Source: Triparma columacea
Taxonomy: Eukaryota > Sar > Bolidophyceae > Parmales > Triparmaceae
Assembly: GCA_030267965.1 (NCBI GenBank)
Contig: BRYA01000500.1
Coordinates: 810-64,809 of the forward strand
Direction: 5' to 3'
DNA length: 64,000 nucleotides
Both the position numbers and the translations under genes were made by a program. Positions 22,193 to 32,794 of this stretch are shown piece after piece. The number at the start of each line of letters is the position of its first letter. Positions within the stretch are counted from its first letter, which is position 1. The notes beneath the pieces were generated by a model. That model had not been told where the DNA came from. It saw only the letters and a list, made by a program, of their open reading frames with translations, and did not search any database.

Positions 22193-23019
22193 ATGGGTGC
22201 CGGCGCTTCCCTAGGTACCGAGGGTGCCGAGCAGCTCACGAAGGAGGAGCTCGAGAGTATATACGAAGGCGCATTGGGGGTGGTTCGCGAGAAGGTGGGG
22301 GGGAGGATTAGCGATGAAGCCGCATTCATCCAGGTAGTGGAGAGCAAATTCAACATTGCAGATGGTAGATTCCGGGACCTTCTGCTGTCGGCCGCGCCGA
22401 AGTCTCCGAGGAGTGGCATTATCCCACCGAACGTTCCGAAAATTGCTCTCGTTGAGGTGAGGCCCTTGGCAAACCAGTAACTTCCACGCACCCAAAAGGA
22501 TATGACCCTCTTTAATCTGACCCTTCTCCTCCCCCCTCCCCATTCTCTTCTCCCCTCCTCCCCCTCCTCCCTCAGGGTCGGCTGACGCAGCAGGAGCTCA
22601 AGGAAGCCCTGAACCGTTCTGGCCTTTCCTTTGCCTCCGTTGACCCTCACGAGGTGTTGGACGCCGACACCCAGATCTCGAATCTCTTCGACGAGATCGA
22701 GACCATCCTCGGTAACAAGAAGCCCACGCTCTTGAAGGAGTCCGACAAAGACGGCATCGGTAACGTCGACTGGAAGGCCCTCGAAATGCTCGGTGACGAG
22801 TCCCTAATCCAGAAGGAGAAGGAGAAGCCCAAGATCGACGCCAGCCACTCAGGGTCAGACCACAGCAACAAGGCGTTGCAGAAGCTGGGGACTATCAAGG
22901 CTGTGGACAACAAGAAACTAAGGTCGAGGCTGGGGAGCGATATGAGCATGGACCAAATCAAACAGCAGCAGGTCGCGGAGGCGAGGGAAAGGAAAAAGAA
23001 ACAGGACGCGAACAACTGA
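22193..23019 (+). CDS. Small helical protein with N-myristoylation-type start, unknown function
   Basis: Two exons, 22193-22456 and 22576-23019, joined in phase 0 after GTTGAG; 235 residues. The start MGAGASLG fits an N-myristoylation signal (Gly2, Ser6). Residues about 15-88 form a helical segment. After the intron, RLTQQELKEALNRSG and ESDKDGIGNVDWKAL resemble degraded EF-hand loops without a full set of ligands. The C terminus is lysine-rich (ARERKKKQDANN). I recognise no family. A membrane-anchored regulatory or calcium-related role is only a guess. Confidence 0.7.
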
Positions 23020-23179
23020 CTTGATTTTCAAGGGGGACGGGGGGGAGGGGTGATGTCAATAAAAGCAAGGACACAGAGTGATAAAGAATGGGATTAAAAA
23101 GGTTCACAAAAATCTTATTCTCAGTTCAGTCGTTTTTAGTATTTTGTTTTGTCTTTTTTTCCTCGTCCTCCATAATTCA

Positions 23180-26100
23180 TTACAAGAACCCGAAGCCTCC
23201 TCCTTGTCCTCCAGTTTTCGGTGTACAAACATCTCTCTCCCCATCCCCTCCCCCTTCATCTTCCCACCTCCTAGTTTCCGCGCTAAGCAAAGCCCCAGTC
23301 GGTGTGAATCTCCTGTTCCTAGCGGACCTTTCTAACGCCATTATCCTCCTCTCCTGCTGCAGGTCATGGTCAGCGTAATCAGCTACGAAAGCTGATAGTA
23401 TTTCACATGGTTTCCCCCCCGCATCCTCACACTGTGGTAACGCTGCAATATCACTTGCTTTAGGTCTAGTCTTAGGGTCAAGTGATATCATGTCCTTGAG
23501 TGTATCGCATAGTTGTGTTGACCTGGAGGGGGGGAGGCCTACGAATGGACCGGACCTTATCGCCCTCCACCGTTCGCCCTCGGATGGGAGCTCGAATAAA
23601 GGACCGCAGGCAAGCTCGAGGAGGGTCAGACCTAGAGAGAAGACGTCCATAGAGGCGGACTTTGGAGTGGTGAAGTCAAGGGACTCGAGGGGCAGGTACT
23701 GTGAGTAGAGAGGGGGTGGGAGAGAGGAGGCAGGGTGGGTTTTTGTTAGTAAGGTAGCGGCACTTCCTCCCCCTTCAGCCTCAAAATTATTTCCCCCCCT
23801 CCACACTTACCTTAGTGTCTCCATCATGTCCGTCCATAACCTCCCCTTCTCTAGTGCTCATCCCAAAGTCCCCAATCTTACAAACCACTCCCTGCTCCCC
23901 TCTATCCTGCAGCATAATATTCGCCGGTTTAATATCCAGGTGTACAACATTCTTAGAATGCATAAACTTCAAACCCTCGCAAACGTCATGCGCTATCTTC
24001 CAGATTGTAGGGGTAGGTGTCAAGCGACCGGCTACGTCTTTACCGCCGGGACAGGTTAGGTAGAAATCCAGGGCTGAGGTGGAGGTGGGGGCGTAGCCGG
24101 AGGGGTAGGGGATACCATCTGCGGAAGTTAAGGAACGCACGCGAGGTCCGGTCCTGGGATTAGGGAGTGGGGGGGGTGGGGGTGGGTGGGGGTGGGTGTG
24201 TAAGGTGGTTGATGTTGTGCTCTGTGTATCTCTCTCCTAAAATCAATCTCCCTCTTACCTTTTCCACCCCGCTCCCATCCCCTCCTTGAACATGTTAAGA
24301 TTCCCTCTACTACAAAGTTCAGTCTGACTGTAAAAGTACTTATCCTCCTGCCACGCTTTAACAAAGAGCAGCAGGAACTCGCAGCTCTTCCCCTCTTTAG
24401 CAAACCCATCCGTCTCTTGTAGGTGTTGCATCATTTCAACTTCCCTCAATACGACCTTGCGTTCCTTTTTACCTCGAAATTGCTTCTTGTTCCTCTTAAC
24501 CGCCCACACCTTCCCTTTCCTGTCCCTGACCTTGAATACGTCCGACTGGGTGCCCATTCCAAGATCCCCGATTTTAGAGAAGTGAGTTAAAAACGTCATG
24601 TCATCCTCTTCGTCGTCGTCGTCATAATCATCCCAGACTTCCTGTCCCCCCTTTTTACTCTTCGTATTACTCCCCCCCTTATGTAACGCGACGACTTTCT
24701 TCTTCGCGAAGTCCCTATCCTCTCTCGTACCCCACTGTGGTATTCTAACCCTCAATCCCCCTTCCTTCGTCCCTCCGTCTTCAGGTATAACCTTCCATTC
24801 TTTAACCCCCGGTGTTCTAACCGGTGTAGGTGGGCATATCATAGGGCTATCAATCCCTCCTTTATCCACATCGTCTTTCCTGACCCTTGTGCGGCCTGTT
24901 GAAGAGGTGGATAGACCGCAGTCGAACGCTGACATGTCGGGCATGGGACGGACTAGGATTGAAGAGGAGGTGGAGGAGGAGGTGGAGATGTTTATGGAAG
25001 ACGTTGAGGTATCTTGAGCGGATGGGGCGGTGAGGTTATGGTGGGGGGTTGAGGTTAGGGAGGTTGAGGTTGATGTAGATGTCGGCCGTGAGGGTGTGAG
25101 GCGTGAGAACGAGGATGAGGAGGTGGTGGTCGGGTTCGCGTTTGGTGACTGTGGTGTTGTGTCGTTACACCCTTCCTGATTTGGTGTGTCCGATCTCCCC
25201 TCCGTCATGACGTGTACAGTCGTGTCCTGCTTGATGTCCTCCTCCTGTGTTGTTGGTCTCCTGAATTTCTTGACCACCGTTTTTTGGTTCTCCGTCTCGT
25301 TCATTGTATCTAACAGTGTTTCATGCGGGTCGTTCGTATCCCTTGTCGGTGTCGTTGCTGGTAGTGGTGTAGCCAAGTCAACGTCTTCCATCATGTTGTC
25401 AAACTCCAGTCTCACACCCTCGTCCCATCTCTCAACCTCGTCCCCGCTGCTCCCCTGGCTCTGCGCGTCGATGCTGCTAAGGCTGTCGTCGACCCCCTGC
25501 TGCGGGTGTCCCCCGTGGGTCATTTCCCCGCGCTGCGTGGCCAGTGTAATTTCCGTCTTCCCTCCCTGTCCCCCCCCTAATTTCCCTCTGTGCATTCGGT
25601 GTCCTTCGCTAAAGTCATGTTGTTGCACGTCCGAGGATTCCGAGGAGTGTTGTGGGGGGACGCGAAGCTGGGGGCTCCATAGGGGTTGCTGACGCATGGG
25701 TGAGGAACCCCTTGCGTCATCCTTGCGGCTGTTCAAGCCACCTGAACAAAGGTAGGCGGGGGGAGGGTTGAAGTCGAACGTCCCCGGAGATGCCGTGACT
25801 CGTTTCTGGTTAGTAACGCGTGGTAGGGAGTCGGGGAAACGACCCATCCAGAATGTATTGTTCGTGTTAGAGGGAGGTTGGGAGGGGGGTTGGGGGAGGG
25901 ATGGGTGGGAGGATGTTTGGGATGATGTGTACGATGATGTGTGTGATGATGTGGGAGGGTGTGACAAAGGTTGGTCCTGTGGTTTGTGGTTGCTTTGGGG
26001 GTAGTGGCTGTAGGAGGGGTCCTCCTGTTCAAAGTCTGAGGGTGTGCCCCCGCTCCTGTTGGTGTAGGGGGTCTGGGGTCCGCCGAAACCCGTGAGGAGG

Positions 26101-26534
26101 TAGCTAGGGTGTGAGGAGCTCTTCGTTGCCTTGGTCTTCTTTATGGTGCCCTCGACGCCCTGTTCTAGCCATGGTGAGAATGATTTTAGTTGCGTCATAT
26201 TGTTCATAACGTCATTCCCACCTCCCTCCCCTATCCCCCAACCCTCGTCCATGCTTAGGTCGTTCCCCCCTAGTTCCCTTTCTGTGAATATACCCGCACC
26301 CTTCCCTTGGAATTTCACCGCGGAGTTTCCCTGACCCTTACCCATAGAAACCTTCCCCCCCTTTACGTTACCAATGTCAGCCAACGCGAAGTTAATGTTC
26401 CTTCCCGGTGACTTTCGTGGTGAGGCATTTGGTCCCCCCCCGTGTGGTGAGGATGAGTCGAGGTGGTGGTTCCGCTTACGCTTGGGGGAGGAGAACTTTG
26501 TAGGGGTCGTGGGGGGGAAGGAGGGGGAGGACAT
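23180..26534 (-). CDS. WEE1: WEE1-family protein kinase
   Basis: Three exons: 24259-26534, 23811-24153 and 23180-23698, giving 1,045 residues. The first ~660 residues are a low-complexity Ser/Thr/Pro/Gln-rich tail starting MSSPSFPPTTPTKFSSPKRK, with many SP/TP sites that cell-cycle kinases could modify. The kinase domain follows: glycine loop IGDLGMGTQSDVFKV, lysine in WAVKRNKKQFRG, KAWQED....QTELC, catalytic HLDIKPANI, magnesium-binding GDFG, and GDTKYLPLE across the last intron. The KR.KK.F.G and AW.ED signatures are typical of WEE1/MYT1. No membrane segment is present, which favours nuclear WEE1 over MYT1. Such kinases phosphorylate tyrosine 15 of CDK1 and delay mitosis. A DFG rather than the DLG usual in animal WEE1 is noted. 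Confidence 0.87.
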
Positions 26535-26577
26535 TTTGTTGAGATTAAGGGGGGGGTAAGAAGGTTGAGGAGCGAGT

Positions 26578-26645
26578 TTGTAGGAAGGGTTTGTAGGAAG
26601 GGCTTGTAGGAAGGGTGAAGGGTATGTAGGAAGGGTTTGTTAGGA
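26578..26645. repeat. Tandem repeat, 13-bp unit TTGTAGGAAGGGY
   Basis: Three clean copies followed by a decayed one with GTATGTAGGAAGGG. It lies 45 bases upstream of the WEE1 start codon, so probably in its 5' leader or promoter. Confidence 0.75.
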
Positions 26646-26731
26646 GAGAGGGGAGGAGGGGAGGAGGAAGGGTGAATTGAGTCTTGGTTGGGTAATGTGG
26701 TTGTGGAATGGTTTGTGTAGACGTGAGTGCG

Positions 26732-26790
26732 GTGTCTGTCTTAGATAGTGTCTATCTTAGAGAGTGTCTGTCTTAGAGAGTGTCTCAGAA
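26732..26790. repeat. Tandem repeat, 16-bp unit TGTCTGTCTTAGAGAG
   Basis: About three and a half copies with one or two substitutions each, ending in TGTCTCAGAAAG. Confidence 0.7.
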
Positions 26791-26820
26791 AGTATCTCAC
26801 GCCTTCTGAAACTTTGTCAA

Positions 26821-26899
26821 GCCTTCTAGCGTCTTCTAGCGTCTTCTAACGTCTTCTATCGCCTTCTATCGCCTTCTAACGTCTTCTATCGTCTTCTAC
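26821..26899. repeat. Tandem repeat, 10-bp unit GYCTTCTANC, eight copies
   Basis: Eight contiguous units vary only at the second and ninth bases (GCCTTCTAGC, GTCTTCTAAC, GTCTTCTATC and so on); the last is one base short. Related single units flank it on both sides. Confidence 0.85.
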
Positions 26900-27622
26900 G
26901 CCTTCTCTAAGCTTCTCCCACCCTGTCAATCCTTTGGGTGGATCCTTTTCTCTCAACAAGCTTCTCTCCTCTCCTCTCAGTGCGCTTCTCCTCTCAACAA
27001 GGTTCTCCTCTCAACGCAGTTCTCCTTTCAAGTTGATTCTCTCAATCCTTGTCCTGTTTCGTCCTGTTTTGGCCTCCTTGTTTGGCACCTTGTGGATGAA
27101 CTGTTGTGTTGGAAGCCTCTCTTTTTGTGGCTATAGATGTTGTTATAGTTGTTTATTGGGTATGTATGTTATATTGTATGTATAGTTATTGTATAGGTGT
27201 AGTTAATAAGTTGTATTGATGTAAATTGTGGGTAAAAAGGAGGAAAAGACTTGGCTCGATGAAAAAAAAAGGTCTTGGGAGTCAATTTGCCTCAAAAGCA
27301 GCTTATCTACGCGTATTATACAGTACACTACAGCTATATTGATAGTATATTGATGCTATATTGCGTTGTTGAGGAGAATTAACGAAACGGCGAGCCAAGA
27401 CTTTCAAAAGGCTATTTTAGGGCGATGGAGGGAAAGGGGGGAAAGCCCCTCGGCTCTCCTTTCGACTCTTGCTTCCAAGATGAAACTTTCTCAGAGGTTG
27501 ACTCCAATATTAGCACCTACACGACACTTCTGACTAAGTGGAGTAGCTTCAAGGCTTTGTTGATCACTTTCACGTCGTAATTTGCCGCTATAAACTTACA
27601 TTTGGTGTAGGTTCGCTCAAAA

Positions 27623-28765
27623 ATGGAATCGCAAACAGAGGTGCAATCGCCCAAATCATCAGAGACCACAAATGTGGCAGTGCATAGTTGGGACGATTTC
27701 ACAGATGGTCAACAGTTGTGCTTGGGATGGGCTGATGAGAAAGACTGGGATCGCATTAAGGGGTATGCCAAGGAACATGGTCCTGAGGTTTTGTTTGGCG
27801 TTTATTCAGTGCTTGTTGGTGAGAAATGGGGCGTAGTTTCAGTCCTCACTAAAGCCTCTCGTCACAATTGTGTTGAGATGGTCAAGCTTACCTTAGAGGC
27901 CGGCTTCGACAACAAGGAAGCCATGTGCATAGCCGCAGATATATCAATGAAGAATAGTGACAATTCAACAATCTTGAGATTGCTCTTAGAACATGGACTT
28001 GACCCTAATATGGACCTACGAGTCGAAGGGGTGGTGAAATACTCGTCCAACCTTTTGATATCTGCTGCTGAAATGGGACACATTGATAAGGCCATAGCAC
28101 TTCTCGATCATGGAGCAAATGTGAACAAGACAGTGGTTACCCCTAATGGACATGTTCTTTCGCCACTTTCATGGGCTCTCTGTAATGGATCACATGATAT
28201 ATTCAGGCTGTTTCTCACGCGCGGTGCTATTCCATCCACCAACGACGTGCTTTTTGTGTTTCGTCACTGCCTCAAAGCGTGCGAAGGAAAACACCCTAAG
28301 CTTAGTAGAGATGTCGCAATAAAGATGTTCGCAACATTTCTTCATCTCGGAAAGCCCGATTCCGACGTAGTTCGAGACAAAATCAGTTTACCCCATCGTT
28401 CCAGATGCGATCCTACAATCGCCAACATCACGAAACATTACCTTCAAGGCCGTCCCTTCTGCTGCTTTGTTTGCGAGGCTCTAACTGCCAAGGAGCGTGA
28501 CAAGCTCCTAATGTGTCCCTGTCGCAACGTCGCCTACTGCTCTCGGGAGTGCCAGGTCAAGCACTGGAGGGAGCACAGGGTGCAATGCACGGGACCGCTG
28601 AACGAAAGGGGGGAGAGTGAGGCTATGGTCAAGAAAAGATCCAAGACAGGGAAGGGAGCGGCGGCGGGAGGAGCGGATGTGGGAGTAGCGGAAGGAGCAG
28701 GTGTGACGGGAAAGAATGGCAAGAAGGGGAAGAAGGGCAAGAATAATAGGGGTAAGAAGAAGTGA
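27623..28765 (+). CDS. Ankyrin-repeat protein with MYND zinc finger
   Basis: Single exon, 380 residues. Residues about 75-200 form ankyrin-type repeats (HNCVEMVKLTLEAG, STILRLLLEHGLDPN, GHIDKAIALLDHGANVN, GSHDIFRLFLTRGA). A MYND zinc finger follows near 279-316 with the expected Cys/His set: CCFVC, CPCRNVAYCSRECQ and HWREHRVQC. The C terminus is Gly/Ala-rich and ends in a strongly basic KKGKK tail. MYND fingers bind proline-rich peptides, and ankyrin-MYND proteins are abundant and mostly uncharacterised in algae. It is probably a protein-interaction adaptor; partners are unknown. Codon use differs from neighbours: more T/A in third positions than in the flanking GC-rich genes. Confidence 0.85.
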   Translation: MESQTEVQSPKSSETTNVAVHSWDDFTDGQQLCLGWADEKDWDRIKGYAKEHGPEVLFGVYSVLVGEKWGVVSVLTKASRHNCVEMVKLTLEAGFDNKEAMCIAADISMKNSDNSTILRLLLEHGLDPNMDLRVEGVVKYSSNLLISAAEMGHIDKAIALLDHGANVNKTVVTPNGHVLSPLSWALCNGSHDIFRLFLTRGAIPSTNDVLFVFRHCLKACEGKHPKLSRDVAIKMFATFLHLGKPDSDVVRDKISLPHRSRCDPTIANITKHYLQGRPFCCFVCEALTAKERDKLLMCPCRNVAYCSRECQVKHWREHRVQCTGPLNERGESEAMVKKRSKTGKGAAAGGADVGVAEGAGVTGKNGKKGKKGKNNRGKKK

Positions 28766-28997
28766 ACGAAACAAAACAGTAATGCGGTGGCTGTAAGCAA
28801 TTTTTCAGAATTGGATGTACATCAAATTGCTTATTTCTTATTGCGATTAGCGTGAGAATGAACAATTTCATATTTCCTTATTTTGACCCTCTTCTTTTTC
28901 GTTGCCCTCTTCGCCACTCCATCGCATCTTCACCCTCCAACTATTTATCTCTTTGCCCCCCAATTTACACACAAATTCAATTAATAGATACGCTATA

Positions 28998-29511
28998 ATG
29001 TCATCAAACACACAACAATTTGAATCTTGGCGCGTGGTAAGTTACTCAAACGCCAAATACACACACATCAACCCCATATATCCTCATGTGATTCTAAACG
29101 CCTCTCATCTTCTCTCCTCTACCTATCTATCTCTCTCTCTCCCTTTCTCTCTCTCCCCCCACACGCTACCCCTCTAAATCTTACATATCTTCCCCCCCCC
29201 CTCCTCCTCCTCCTCCTCCCCCCACCCTTTAGGAGAAAGTGCGTCCCTCCGGTCCTCCCACCTCGACAAGTTGGTCAACCTCCACCGGTGCCTTCCACAA
29301 CGCCGGTCTAGCAACCTTCGTAGAAACCAGATCCCAATGGAAAGTACGGACCGTACAAACAACACCACCACCACCACCACCTGTAAGGTACGATGAGCTG
29401 GTTAATGGGTTGACACAAACTACTAGGACTTGGGAACTTCCGGGGAGGATGAAACTTGAGGATCTGGTGGACGTTTTTAACGATATATGGGAGTGCGAAC
29501 AGGGATTCTGA
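28998..29511 (+). CDS. Small protein, possible DUF4050/Gag1-clamp-like
   Basis: Two exons, 28998-29036 and 29233-29511, joined GTG|GAG, give 105 residues. The 196-base intron ends in a long pyrimidine tract. The C-terminal half (YDELVNGL...TTRTWELPGRMKLEDLVDVFNDIWECEQG) resembles the end of Gag1-like clamp (DUF4050) proteins, where a proline-containing lead is followed by MVDFLVDIW and acidic residues. This is a weak, pattern-only match. A run of six prolines precedes it. Function unknown; the exon structure is clear. Confidence 0.6.
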
Positions 29512-29655
29512 ACGATTGTAGGGCGGATTTATTTTTGTCATAGAATGAATGAGGTGTTTGGGACTTTCATTTTTCAAAGCTCAATTCATTAACCTCCCAT
29601 CCCCCCCTTTCACTCTTCCCCCCCACTCCCCTCCCTCCTCAAACCCCCCCCCTCT

Positions 29656-31623
29656 TCACTTGCCGACCTGTATCCTGTTAACATCCCTCCTGGCGAAGCT
29701 ATCCCCCTGAATATTACTAACAAAGTAAACATCAGTCTTGGCTTTCCTCTTCCCCTTTTCAACCTTAACCTCATCCCCCACAATATGGAACCCGATATCC
29801 CCCGTCCCCATAACAGGTACTTTCCCCTGATCAACGCTCGCGTCTCCACTTCCATCGCGGTTGTCGAATTTCCTGGTCTCCTCAACCTGTAGTCCTTTAA
29901 GTTTAAGGCTAAGGATATCCTTCAACCCTCCCCCTCCACCTCCAACCAGTTTCTCGACCTTGTCGACTCCTACGTTGCTGTATAGCTTCAAGGTGCTCCT
30001 AGTCTTACCAAGCCCACGAGCCCTCTCCGCCCTTGCGACCGCCATCTTAACCTGTTTCTTATAGAAGTCCGCGCTCTTGTTAGTCCCCTTCTCGTCTTCC
30101 GTGAACTTGGGCACCCCCGGGCTTACGAATTTCGGGCACCCGAAAGTGTAGAGTTCTTCAAACCCCTCCTCCCCCTCTTCGATCTTGCTCAGCTTATCAC
30201 CGAATCTCTCTTGTATGGTTTTAACCACGTCGTCATCAACCTTAACGCCCCCACCTCCCATTCCCACCAGGACAGTGACAAGTGCCACCATCTTCATCTC
30301 GAGTTTCCCGAACTGCTCCTGCCCTTTTGTACCCTTTAGTAGGTACCCCGTCTTGAAACCACGACCGATCGCGTTGCACATGGAGGATAGTGTCCTCGCG
30401 GCGTCCCTAGTCCTCCCTACAGCCATGTAGCTTACGCCCAGGTGGTAGCTGAGGCTTAGCTGCGCAGCGAACAGACCGGCGTGGAGGGAGTTCTTGTCTG
30501 TTAGGGAGATGAATGATACTGCGGTTAGGGAGGAGGTGAAATCACCGAGAAGACAGGAGAGACGGGAGAGGGATAGAGCGCCGAAGTAACCGAGGACACG
30601 GTGCATCTGGGAGGGGGAGGACTGGCCGGTTGGGTCGGATTGTAATTTCGAGAGATTGATTACACCGGTAAGGAGACGCATTACCGTGGGGAGATCCCAG
30701 ACGTCCTGGTTATCACGGAGGAGGATGGACTGGGGTGAGGTTGTCTCCCCCTTGCAGGCTACGGAGTGGCGGTACTGGCAGAAACCCTGGAACTGGTAAA
30801 CGAACTCATGGCAGACCTCAAACGCCCACTCTGGTAGTATCATGAAGGTTCCTTCTTCGGAGCTTTTGGGGTCGGAGGTGAGGACGGCCTCAAAGAGGGC
30901 GACGTATGTTGACCATGAGGATATCTTGTCAGACAAAGTCGGGCGGAGGGAGGTGAAGGTGTGACGTAGCACGAGCTCGGAGTAGAAGGCGAGGAAGAGA
31001 GGGTCGGACTCACACTCGGAGGCTACGGCTTCGGCGGGAGGCCAGGGGGAGGAGGAGTAGAACTTGTTGGACAGCTTTACGAAGGAACCAGAGTACTGGG
31101 GGGCATTGGGTGGGGAGGTTGGGGGGGGAGGGAGGGGAGGGGGGTGAGGTTGTGTATTTATATGGGTATAATGGGGTTTTATGGGCGTTTATGGGTATGT
31201 ATGGGGTATGTATGGGGTATGAATGTCCTTATATGATTGTAAATCTCCGTATATGTTGGTATATGTTGGTATATGGTCATGTAGAGTAAGGGCTTAGATG
31301 GGGGGACATAAATGTTTGTCCCATTTGTTCGTTCATTATTAATGTATGTACGTATGTTTGTGTGTTTATGGATATATAGTGTGTGTGTGTGAACATAAAT
31401 CTAGTCATATATCCCAAATATAGCCAAATTGGAGAAAAGAAACAACATTCATGTTCACACGTCGACATTGTGGGCATATTTGGCCATATTTTTGAGCCTC
31501 AATATGGTTACTTACAAGATCTTTCATCTCATCTATCCTTTGACTACGTCTACAAGCATCATGGAGATCGAAAATGAAGTCTGCGACCTCCTGAGGGAGA
31601 GATGAGGCTGCTAATTCAGACAT
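29656..31623 (-). CDS. EIF3L: Translation initiation factor eIF3 subunit L (copy 1, complete)
   Basis: Two exons, 31516-31623 and 29656-31095, give 515 residues. Exon 1 starts MSELAASSLPQEVADFIFDL, like the conserved start of eIF3L. Exon 2 has the LSNKFYSSSPWPPAE block, a TPR-like middle with MHRVLGYFGALSLSRLSCLLGD, and the PCI-region motif FGCPKFVSPGVP, all recognisable in eIF3L. eIF3 holds mRNA and tRNA on the 40S ribosome; L is a PCI subunit. A glycine run (GGGGGGLKD) interrupts the PCI winged-helix region. The C terminus VYFVSN...RDVNRIQ fits the final beta-wing of the domain. The 420-base intron contains GTATGTATGG repeats. This is the left copy of a segmental duplication. Confidence 0.92.
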
Positions 31624-31753
31624 GAGGGAAAATAAATGGGTTGGCCTTTTTTTGCTTGGCCAGAAAAGGGCTCCAGAACCCTAACCCTTTTGTTGGATTT
31701 GGATTTGGATTGGAATTCGCGTAATGCACTCAACATTCGCTTCGCTCATTCAT
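29886..31753. repeat. Segmental duplication, copy 1 (eIF3L region)
   Basis: This stretch matches 34061-35942 in the same orientation with only scattered changes, including the whole intron. Left of 29886 the two copies have no similarity. On the right, similarity fades after the shared CATTCGCTTCGCTCATTC, with small insertions between about 31640 and 31753. Confidence 0.85.
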
Positions 31754-32001
31754 TATCGAACTACATGCAATGCCTCCGGACTCACATTTAACCCTAAGAA
31801 AAGGCTATTCTGATCATTTTAGTTGAGGTGAGATGGGAAAGAAAGTGGTTTAATGTCAACGTGTCGTGGTAATATTTTTAATTATCGGTACAAATATAGC
31901 GGCACTTTCGCGAGGTACTTTTGCCATTAACTTCCGAGGTCGTAAAAGAGTGTCTTGAAGTCAAACATCTCAGCTCCGTCACTTCCGAAGGAAAAAAATT
32001 C

Positions 32002-32178
32002 TGACCCTAACCCTAACCCTAAAAACCCTAACCCTAACCCTAACCCTAACCATAACCATAACACACACACACACACACACACTCTCTCTCTCTCTCTCAC
32101 ATACACGCAACTCTCTCTCCTTAATCAATCACATGTACTCACACACACATACAGCAACAATACACTCAACACATACAC

Positions 32179-32216
<38 letters not shown>

Positions 32217-32529
32217 CGACCTCGTAAACCTAACCGTAACCCTAACCATCACCCTCATACACTCACTCACTCACTCAGCACTCCACCTTCCATACTCTCT
32301 AACCCTCTCTCTCTGCTACTCTCTCCCCTCAACGTAACCTAACTCTAACATAACCCTAACCCTAACCGACCCTAACCCTAACATAACCCTAACCGACCCT
32401 AACCGTAACCCTCTCTTCTTTCTCTTCTCCCTTCTCTCAGCAACACACCTCTCCGTTTAAGAGCGACTGGAAGTACCCCTAACAGAAGCACTCTTCACTC
32501 CTCAGCGCTATAACCCTAACCCTAACATA
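32002..32529. repeat. Interstitial telomere-like repeats (CCCTAA) with AC and CT microsatellites
   Basis: Blocks of CCCTAA occur at about 32002-32060 (seven or more, some decayed to CATAAC), 32228-32250, 32336-32410 and 32512-32528. Between them are AC runs (32061-32082 and 32183-32212) and CT runs. All blocks read CCCTAA on the plus strand. The repeats match TTAGGG-type telomeres but are degenerate and internal. Confidence 0.85.
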
Positions 32530-32794
32530 AACAGCGCTCTCTAAGCGATGTGTGTACTCCTCAGCGCGCCTAACCCTTCCCTTCTCTCAACAGCACAACT
32601 CTCCACAACGGAGGAGGGAGGAGGAGGAGGAAAACGAAGTCCAAATATATATAATTATCAAGCAGGAAGGCGCTCTCGCGTTTCATCCATCGACAGAGAC
32701 AGTGGGAGGATAGAGAGAGAGAGGATAGAGAGAGAGAGGATAGAGAGAGGGGGTACAGAGGGAGGTACGGTGAGGCAAAAGAGGAGGAGGAGGA

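Larger units (their letters stand above)
26535..27622. promoter_or_regulatory. Divergent promoter spacer rich in short tandem repeats
   Basis: Nearly 1.1 kb between the outward-reading WEE1 and ankyrin-MYND genes, with no supported exon. It carries three unrelated tandem arrays (listed separately) and imperfect CTTCTCCTCTCAACA repeats at about 26945-27060. The 27130-27380 part is AT-rich. Both promoters must lie here. Confidence 0.65.

Noticed and set aside
23180..26534. MYT1 rather than WEE1 assignment
   Set aside because: No membrane segment after the kinase domain and a long N-terminal tail. The two are close, so this is a preference, not proof.
26821..26899. CRISPR-like array
   Set aside because: 10-bp units without spacers in a eukaryotic genome; a plain tandem repeat.
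31955..32227. 90-residue ORF made of PNPNPN and THTHTH repeats
   Set aside because: It is only the translation of CCCTAA and AC microsatellites.
32002..32529. A true chromosome end
   Set aside because: Unique genes lie on both sides, and the repeats are degenerate and interrupted. It is internal unless the assembly is chimeric.
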